Shown here: piece by piece, positions 47,033 through 50,888 of the stretch
Position numbering within the stretch: the first letter of the stretch is position 1
How the letters are laid out: every line of letters begins with the position of its first letter
DNA from: Sporosarcina sp. P13
GTDB lineage: Bacteria > Bacillota > Bacilli > Bacillales_A > Planococcaceae
Length of the DNA: 50,888 bases
Assembly (NCBI RefSeq): GCF_002743055.1
Contig: NZ_PDYM01000022.1
Location: 1-50,888 of the forward strand
Direction: 5' to 3'
Program-made: the position numbers and the translations under genes
The notes under the pieces: model-generated
Databases searched by the model: none
What the model saw: only the letters and a program-made list of their open reading frames with translations
Told to the model about the DNA's origin: nothing

Positions 47033-47086
47033 AAAGTACCAGGTCCTGAAACAATTCAGAATTGTCTTGGGACCTAGTACCTCTAT
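47033..47086. repeat. Type A palindromic element (A7)
   Basis: AAAGTACCAGGTCCTGAAAC left, CAATTCAGAATTG core, TTGGGACCTAGTACCTCTA right. It lies 40 bases beyond the end of the small gene on the opposite strand. Confidence 0.88.
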
Positions 47087-47125
47087 CTATTTTGAATTCT
47101 AGCAATGCAAGGTATCAATAGATAG

Positions 47126-47347
47126 TCATTTTCTTTTCGTACCAGCTCCCCTTAAGTTTGTGTTGCTTTTTTCAACTTTCTTTTCAAACTCAATAACCAC
47201 AAAGTATTTAGTTTCCCTTACCTTCTCAACACTTATCACTTTTCCGTTACGCCCTTTTATCCTTACACTTTCATCCACGGCCGGTATTTTCCGTGATGCT
47301 ATATTCAGTAGTTCAATGTTGTTTTCAAAATAATGAATGGCATACAT
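47126..47347 (-). CDS. Small hypothetical protein, possible beta-barrel fold
   Basis: 73 residues starting MYAIHYFENNIELLNIASRK, with VRIKGRNGKVISVEKV and FVVIEFEKKVEK, which reads like a small beta-strand-rich (SH3/KOW-like) domain followed by a basic tail. AAGGGGAG lies just before ATG 47347 on the minus strand, so the gene is probably real. No family recognised. It is flanked by repeats on both sides. Confidence 0.65.
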   Translation of the reverse strand: MYAIHYFENNIELLNIASRKIPAVDESVRIKGRNGKVISVEKVRETKYFVVIEFEKKVEKSNTNLRGAGTKRK

Positions 47348-47745
47348 TCTTTACTCCCCTTTTTTAAAATGAGTGTTGGTATCCATTCATTTTATGAAGA
47401 TGATTGTGATATAGAACGTGGGCAAGTAATTTTGTGTATCTATTTGTTTGTCACGTAGGTATTCTTTTCTTAGACAATCACAAACTTCTACATTTATAAG
47501 GCTTAACGTGAATGTATTTAACAGGTACTTAAAATAATGTTTAGCTACACACTAACATCCCATGTGTTGCCACATATACTTTAGACATGTTGAGTGTATG
47601 GCTTGGTTGGAATTAGTATTTAATAAGCGGCCAATATGTGAGTTCGCATTTTGGTAATTTTGTTATATGTAACATAGGAAAAAATTACTACAAAACTCTT
47701 ATAGTAATTAATTGCGAATTTCCAACCGTAAGTTCGGACTTTAAA
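47348..47745. other. Gap upstream of the small gene
   Basis: No gene or clear hairpin was found. It is very AT-rich and presumably holds the promoter of the minus-strand gene. Confidence 0.4.
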
Positions 47746-47798
47746 AAAGAACCAGGTCCCGAAATAATTCAGAATTGTCTTGGGAACTGGTGCCTTTA
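47746..47798. repeat. Type A palindromic element (A8)
   Basis: AAAGAACCAGGTCCCGAAAT left, AATTCAGAATTG core, TTGGGAACTGGTGCCTTTA right; the arms carry compensating changes (GAACC with GGTGCC is imperfect, GGTCCC with GGGAAC partly). Confidence 0.82.
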
Positions 47799-47802
47799 CT
47801 TA

Positions 47803-47841
47803 TTTATTTCTTAGGAAATAACGTCTTGAAACCTAGTTTTT
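47803..47841 (+). repeat. 39-bp sequence, second copy
   Basis: Identical to 21778-21816. It lies between type A elements A8 and A9, four bases from each. Confidence 0.8.
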
Positions 47842-47844
47842 AAA

Positions 47845-47869
47845 AAAGGTTCCAGGTCTGGTACCTTTA
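47845..47869. repeat. Type A palindromic element with the centre deleted (A9)
   Basis: AAAGGTTCCAGGTCTGGTAC followed by CTTTA: the outer arms are joined directly and the central 28 or so bases are gone, a deletion expected from slippage across a hairpin. Confidence 0.8.
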
Positions 47870-47873
47870 CTTA

Positions 47874-48083
47874 GGTGGGCTTATGACCGATCGTAGTGCG
47901 ATGAAGACCATTGAGGATTTGGAACAATTGCATACTCTGTATCCCACTCTTGACTGTCATTTGTTTGTCACGTTATCCTTTTTGAGTTTACCCGTCATTC
48001 CTGAACTGAAGAGGACGGACACCGGTTTGTTTGACGTCAATCTGTTCCGACAAATTCCGATTCAGGCGGACTCTATGAAATGA
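47874..48083 (+). pseudogene. Duplicated 3' end of the adenine deaminase gene
   Basis: Reads [20 protein letters not shown] and ends [12 protein letters not shown], almost the same as the last 73 codons of ade (45343-45564) with a 12-base deletion and a few substitutions. It lacks a proper start and cannot make a functional enzyme. Together with the direct repeat at 48128 it shows that the ade-to-antiporter end region was once duplicated and the middle was lost. Confidence 0.92.
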
Positions 48084-48108
48084 AAAGGGTGCTCGGTGTG
48101 GTGAAGAT

Positions 48109-48120
48109 CGGTACCTTTAA
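48109..48120. repeat. Type A element fragment (A10)
   Basis: CGGTACCTTTAA is the last 12 bases of type A, 25 bases after the ade fragment's stop. Confidence 0.5.
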
Positions 48121-48127
48121 TATTGTG

Positions 48128-48320
48128 TTATTTGGGATGTTCTGACCATTAATTGGTCATAGCGTCTCTTTTTATGCGTGATCAACAACAAGTCCAGTAA
48201 GATATTTTTCTGCTATGTATTCTTCAAATCCGGTCCATATGTATATTGAATTTTTTATGAATAAATCAATAGGGAATAGATTGGAAGTTTAGGGTGGCTT
48301 GAAATTAGTGAATGAAAAAG
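48128..48320. repeat. 193-bp direct repeat, copy 2
   Basis: Matches 46832-47024, including the terminator hairpin TTCTGACCATTAATTGGTCA and GATCAACAACAAGTCCAGTA. The divergence suggests an old duplication. Confidence 0.85.
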
Positions 48321-48583
48321 CTTATATGGAGCTTGTAATCGACTTACTATCAGTAGAAAATCTATAATTTTCCCACCGACGCCCGCGCGCCAAAAACCGC
48401 GGAATTGTCTAAGTACGAGTCGCGGCAGCGGAAATTTTAGACGGAAAATACGTCTTTTTCACTAGTAGTCAAAAGTTTTAACATAGGAAGGGTTTATTGA
48501 TTTACCTGTTAGTTTGTATGAATGGATTGGAATGGCTTTGGATTTATTTTTATGGATTTTGAATGAATATAATTCTTATTATA
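48321..48583. other. Gap with a locally GC-rich patch
   Basis: At about 48376-48435 the sequence turns GC-rich (CCGACGCCCGCGCGCC, then CCGCGG and CGCGGCAGCGG), unlike anything else in the window; CCGCG and CGCGG can pair. A short AGACG/CGTCT hairpin with Ts follows at 48439-48459. No gene is seen. Confidence 0.5.
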
Positions 48584-48590
48584 CGTACAT

Positions 48591-49160
48591 TTGAGCATCC
48601 ATTTAGTAGGGATCTGGTTCCTCTATTCAATTCAACAAACCATCGCATTCATTCCGATTCTAGCGGGTGCAGTCGCAGGACTGTTAATCTGGCCAGCAAT
48701 ATTGGGAGGAATCTATCACGCTGCAATCCTTCCAATCGTTTTGTTGGAGATGGAACAAACAGGTGTAAGTTTTCTCGGGGCGGTGGATATGGTCGGTTTG
48801 GTCATGGTCGCGGCGGGTATTAACTTGGCGAACATTTTATTTCCAAGAGACAAAGGAGAAGCAACCATCGCAGCACCTGGTTTTATGATTAATATGGGCT
48901 TCGGGACTTTCGTGGAATCTGCCTATCCGTTCATGTTTTCCAATAAATTTGTATTTGCTGGTGCTATCGTGTCAGGTGGTATCGGTGGAATGATTGTCGG
49001 TCTGTTTGATGTAAGAGGAACTGCGTACTTACCGTCATTCGTAGCACCTTTTGCATCTAGTAATGTAATAGGGTTAATTATTGCGATGCTTAGTTCGATG
49101 TTATGTGCTTTTATTATTACTACTATAGCTAACAGGGCTGTTAGAGTGACTAAATTATAA
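48591..49160 (+). pseudogene. PTS sugar transporter EIIC, C-terminal fragment
   Basis: About 190 residues, all hydrophobic helices, with GGIYHAAILPIVLLEMEQTG, AVDMVGLVMVAAGINLANIL and APGFMINMGFGTFVESAYPF. These are blocks of a phosphotransferase-system IIC permease, which normally has some 400 or more residues and comes with IIB. The N-terminal half, start codon and ribosome site are missing (an upstream stop lies at 48570), so it is the tail of a broken gene. Sugar specificity unknown. Confidence 0.7.
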
Positions 49161-49235
49161 GAAGAATGAAAAGGCCTGAAATTGGAATGTAACCGTGAGC
49201 GTCCACTAGTGAACACGTTGTTCCTTAGATAAGAA

Positions 49236-49278
49236 AATGCCTTCCCGACATTTTGTCAGAAAGGTATTTTTCTATTTT
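49236..49278 (+). terminator. Rho-independent terminator
   Basis: AATGCCTTCCCGACA (49236-49250) pairs with TGTCAGAAAGGTATT (49254-49268) with two mismatches and G-T pairs over a three-base loop, followed by T-rich sequence. Confidence 0.75.
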
Positions 49279-49285
49279 TTTAATT

Positions 49286-49304
49286 GAAAATGATAGTCAT
49301 TATC
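49286..49304. promoter_or_regulatory. Fur box
   Basis: GAAAATGATAGTCATTATC matches 17 of 19 positions of GATAATGATAATCATTATC. It overlaps the presumed -35 region (TAGTCA, 49294-49299) of a promoter with TATAAT at 49317-49322, so iron-loaded Fur would block transcription of the siderophore-binding protein gene. Confidence 0.88.
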
Positions 49305-49322
49305 AATCGTTTGTTGTATAAT

Positions 49323-49585
49323 GATTTTAGCCTTTTCCTTATTCATTTTTTGTATCAACTCGTTAACACACTTCCACAAAGAATAAGTTTTTACTGCACA
49401 AAGAAAGGAAGGTAAAAAATATATACATATTTGGTAATGAACGAAGAGCATCTAAAAGGCATGTCAAACAAATGAAGTTATTCAATTGAATCTCACTAAA
49501 AGGAATATACGATATGAACATTTTGGTTAGAAGCGTTAATAATTTCAAGGTATTACTTACTTTATAAAAAGAGGAGTTATTTGTA
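49323..49585. other. Long leader before the siderophore-binding protein gene
   Basis: About 260 bases separate the -10 box from the start codon. There are short frames without good start sites and no clear riboswitch or terminator. It may be the remains of a deleted gene or an untranslated leader. Confidence 0.4.
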
Positions 49586-50557
49586 ATGAAAAAGTGGTCA
49601 TTATTTGTATTTATATTTGCCTGTATGCTAGTTATCTCCGCATGCGGATCGAAAGAAACTGATAAACAAGTGGACAAATCGTCTAGTACTAATAAAGAAG
49701 CTGTGGAATCGACAGAAATAAAAATTAAGCATGAACTTGATAATAAAGAAGTTGTCTTGAAAAGAAAACCAGAAAAAATTGTTGTACTGGATTTTGGCGT
49801 TTTAGATACGTTGGATTCATTAGGCATTGAAGTTGCAGGTGTTCCACAAAACGCGGTACCTGAGTATTTAAAAAAGTATGCCGGATCTGAGTATGCAAAT
49901 GTAGGAAGTTTAGTGGAACCGGACTTTGAAGCAATTCATGGAATGAAACCGGATCTTATTATTATCGGGGATCGTCAAGCTGAAATGTATGACGAATTTA
50001 AAGGTATTGCTCCAACAATTTACATGAGTATAGACTTCACAAACTATATGGATTCATTTACAAACAATATGGAAACAATCGCAAAAATATTTAATAAAGA
50101 AGAGCAAATTGAAAAAGAGCTAAAGGAAATAAATGAAAAAGTCGATTCAATTAAAGAAAAAACAAAAAATCTAGATGCGAAAACATTGATTGTCATGGTG
50201 AATGAAGGAAAAATAAGCGCTTATGGACCTGATTCGCGTTACGGTGGATTCATCCATGATGTAGCAGGCTATAAAGCGGTGGATAAGGATATTGAACAAG
50301 CAAGATTTGGCCAATCGATTAATTTTGAATATATTACAGAGAAAAACCCAGACATTATCTTTGTTGTCGATCGTAGTGCAGTACTAAATCCTAATCATGT
50401 TAGTGCAAAACAAGTGCTTGAAAATGAGCTGTTTAAAAGAACAAATGCCTATAAAAATGACAAAGTGATTTATCTAGATACGGAAGCGTGGTTCTATGGC
50501 GGTGGATTGCAATCATCGAAAAAAATGATTGAAGATACAGATGCATATTGGAATTAA
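49586..50557 (+). CDS. Iron-siderophore ABC transporter substrate-binding lipoprotein (YclQ/FhuD family)
   Basis: 323 residues. MKKWSLFVFIFACMLVISAC is a lipoprotein signal peptide with Cys20 as the anchor. The mature protein has the two-lobed periplasmic-binding-protein 2 fold: RKPEKIVVLDFGVLDTLDSL, VGSLVEPDFEAIHGMKPDLI and a long helix, then YGPDSRYGGFIHDVAGY. It resembles catecholate-type binding proteins such as YclQ. GAGGAG precedes ATG 49586. No permease or ATPase gene lies after it within the window; a type A element begins nine bases after its stop, so it appears to be an orphan receptor. Confidence 0.92.
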   Translation: MKKWSLFVFIFACMLVISACGSKETDKQVDKSSSTNKEAVESTEIKIKHELDNKEVVLKRKPEKIVVLDFGVLDTLDSLGIEVAGVPQNAVPEYLKKYAGSEYANVGSLVEPDFEAIHGMKPDLIIIGDRQAEMYDEFKGIAPTIYMSIDFTNYMDSFTNNMETIAKIFNKEEQIEKELKEINEKVDSIKEKTKNLDAKTLIVMVNEGKISAYGPDSRYGGFIHDVAGYKAVDKDIEQARFGQSINFEYITEKNPDIIFVVDRSAVLNPNHVSAKQVLENELFKRTNAYKNDKVIYLDTEAWFYGGGLQSSKKMIEDTDAYWN

Positions 50558-50565
50558 ATAATTAA

Positions 50566-50620
50566 AAAGGTACCAGGTCCCGAAACAATTCAGAATTGTC
50601 TTGGGATCTGGTACCTTTAA
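50566..50620. repeat. Type A palindromic element (A11)
   Basis: Near-consensus copy: AAAGGTACCAGGTCCCGAAA, CAATTCAGAATTG, TTGGGATCTGGTACCTTTAA. It follows the siderophore-binding gene by nine bases. Confidence 0.9.
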
Positions 50621-50720
50621 TTATAGATAGAAGGGGTGCTTCATGATTTGTAAACTATAGTGGTGAACATACCACCAACTCCATCAGTAAGGTTGTTAGA
50701 AATATGATGCGAAATATTAA

Positions 50721-50754
50721 AAAGTACCTGTGTGAAAAACAATCATGAATGTTT
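50721..50754. repeat. Type B palindromic element, left half, interrupted (B5)
   Basis: AAAGTACCTGTGTGAAAAAC up to CATGAATGTTT, then the match ends abruptly where a TGTAACTGC sequence begins. The break lies at the centre of the dyad. Confidence 0.78.
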
Positions 50755-50888
50755 TGTAACTGCTAAACTAAACTGGACAGTTTCTGCTCGATAAAAATGA
50801 ACACTTTTCGCTCACACATCCTCCTATCAGTTAAACTTAGAGTGTATTTGATAACTGATGAAACGGAGGATAAGAAAGGTGCTGAAGT
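50755..50888 (+). mobile_element. Probable left end of an insertion sequence (cut by window edge)
   Basis: It begins TGTAACTGCTAAACTAAACT exactly where B5 is broken, as expected for an insertion. At the far end GGAGG (50865-50869) stands nine bases before GTG CTG AAG at 50879, a plausible transposase start. The family cannot be decided from this fragment; an IS21-like element is only a suggestion. Confidence 0.4.

Noticed and set aside
47883..48083. 66-residue gene
   Set aside because: It is the copied tail of ade without its own start site.
48563..48823. 86-residue frame rich in Arg, Gly and Ser
   Set aside because: It overlaps the EIIC fragment in another frame; the EIIC frame has clear membrane-protein motifs.

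Overview
The window is AT-rich chromosomal DNA of a Bacillota bacterium. Strong AGGAGG-type ribosome binding sites, frequent TTG and GTG starts, lipoproteins with short lipoboxes, and Bacillus-like protein families (PdhABC, DppBCDF, YclQ-like and DUF2975 proteins) point to Bacillales, perhaps Planococcaceae; the family is an inference. No rRNA, tRNA or CRISPR array was found.

Layout. 1-0.5 kb: 3' end of an HNH nuclease gene. 1.3-20.2 kb and 26.2-26.9 kb: a catabolic island for an unidentified acid handled as a CoA thioester. It holds a PaaK-like ligase, an amidohydrolase, a thioredoxin-like protein, a CoA-transferase, a peptide/nickel-type ABC importer, a LysR regulator, an acyl-CoA dehydrogenase, an acyl-CoA synthetase, three crotonases (one PaaG-like), a 3-hydroxyacyl-CoA dehydrogenase and a thiolase. 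Decayed copies of the same gene types (binding protein, two acyl-CoA dehydrogenases, one ligase) are scattered through it. 20.9-28.1 kb: accessory genes, namely a CPBP protease, an Arr rifamycin ADP-ribosyltransferase, a duplicated DUF2975/HTH module, a VOC protein, a small membrane protein and a secreted protein. 28.4-39.5 kb: a hydantoin or ureide locus with an ATP-dependent hydantoinase (HyuA/HyuB), two NCS1 permeases, an Asp/Glu/hydantoin racemase, an M20 carbamoylase and a sigma-54 activator. 39.5-43.5 kb: a second copy of the sigma-54 promoter, followed by a truncated hyuA start and then a PdhABC-like operon without E3. 43.8-46.6 kb: adenine deaminase and a Ca/Na antiporter. 46.7-49.2 kb: duplications and remnants. 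49.3-50.6 kb: a Fur-box-linked siderophore-binding lipoprotein. The window ends in what looks like an insertion sequence.

How it works together. The first island would import an acid or peptide-like compound, activate it to CoA and run it through beta-oxidation to acetyl-CoA. The second would import hydantoins or related ureides, open the ring with ATP, racemise, remove the carbamoyl group and release an amino acid. The sigma-54 activator probably reads TTGCR-N4-TGCAA sites found three times before hyuA and three times before the Pdh-like operon, so both may be one regulon.

Over the right half lie two families of palindromic elements with common GGTACC ends (11 type A and 5 type B copies or fragments), many placed directly after stop codons.
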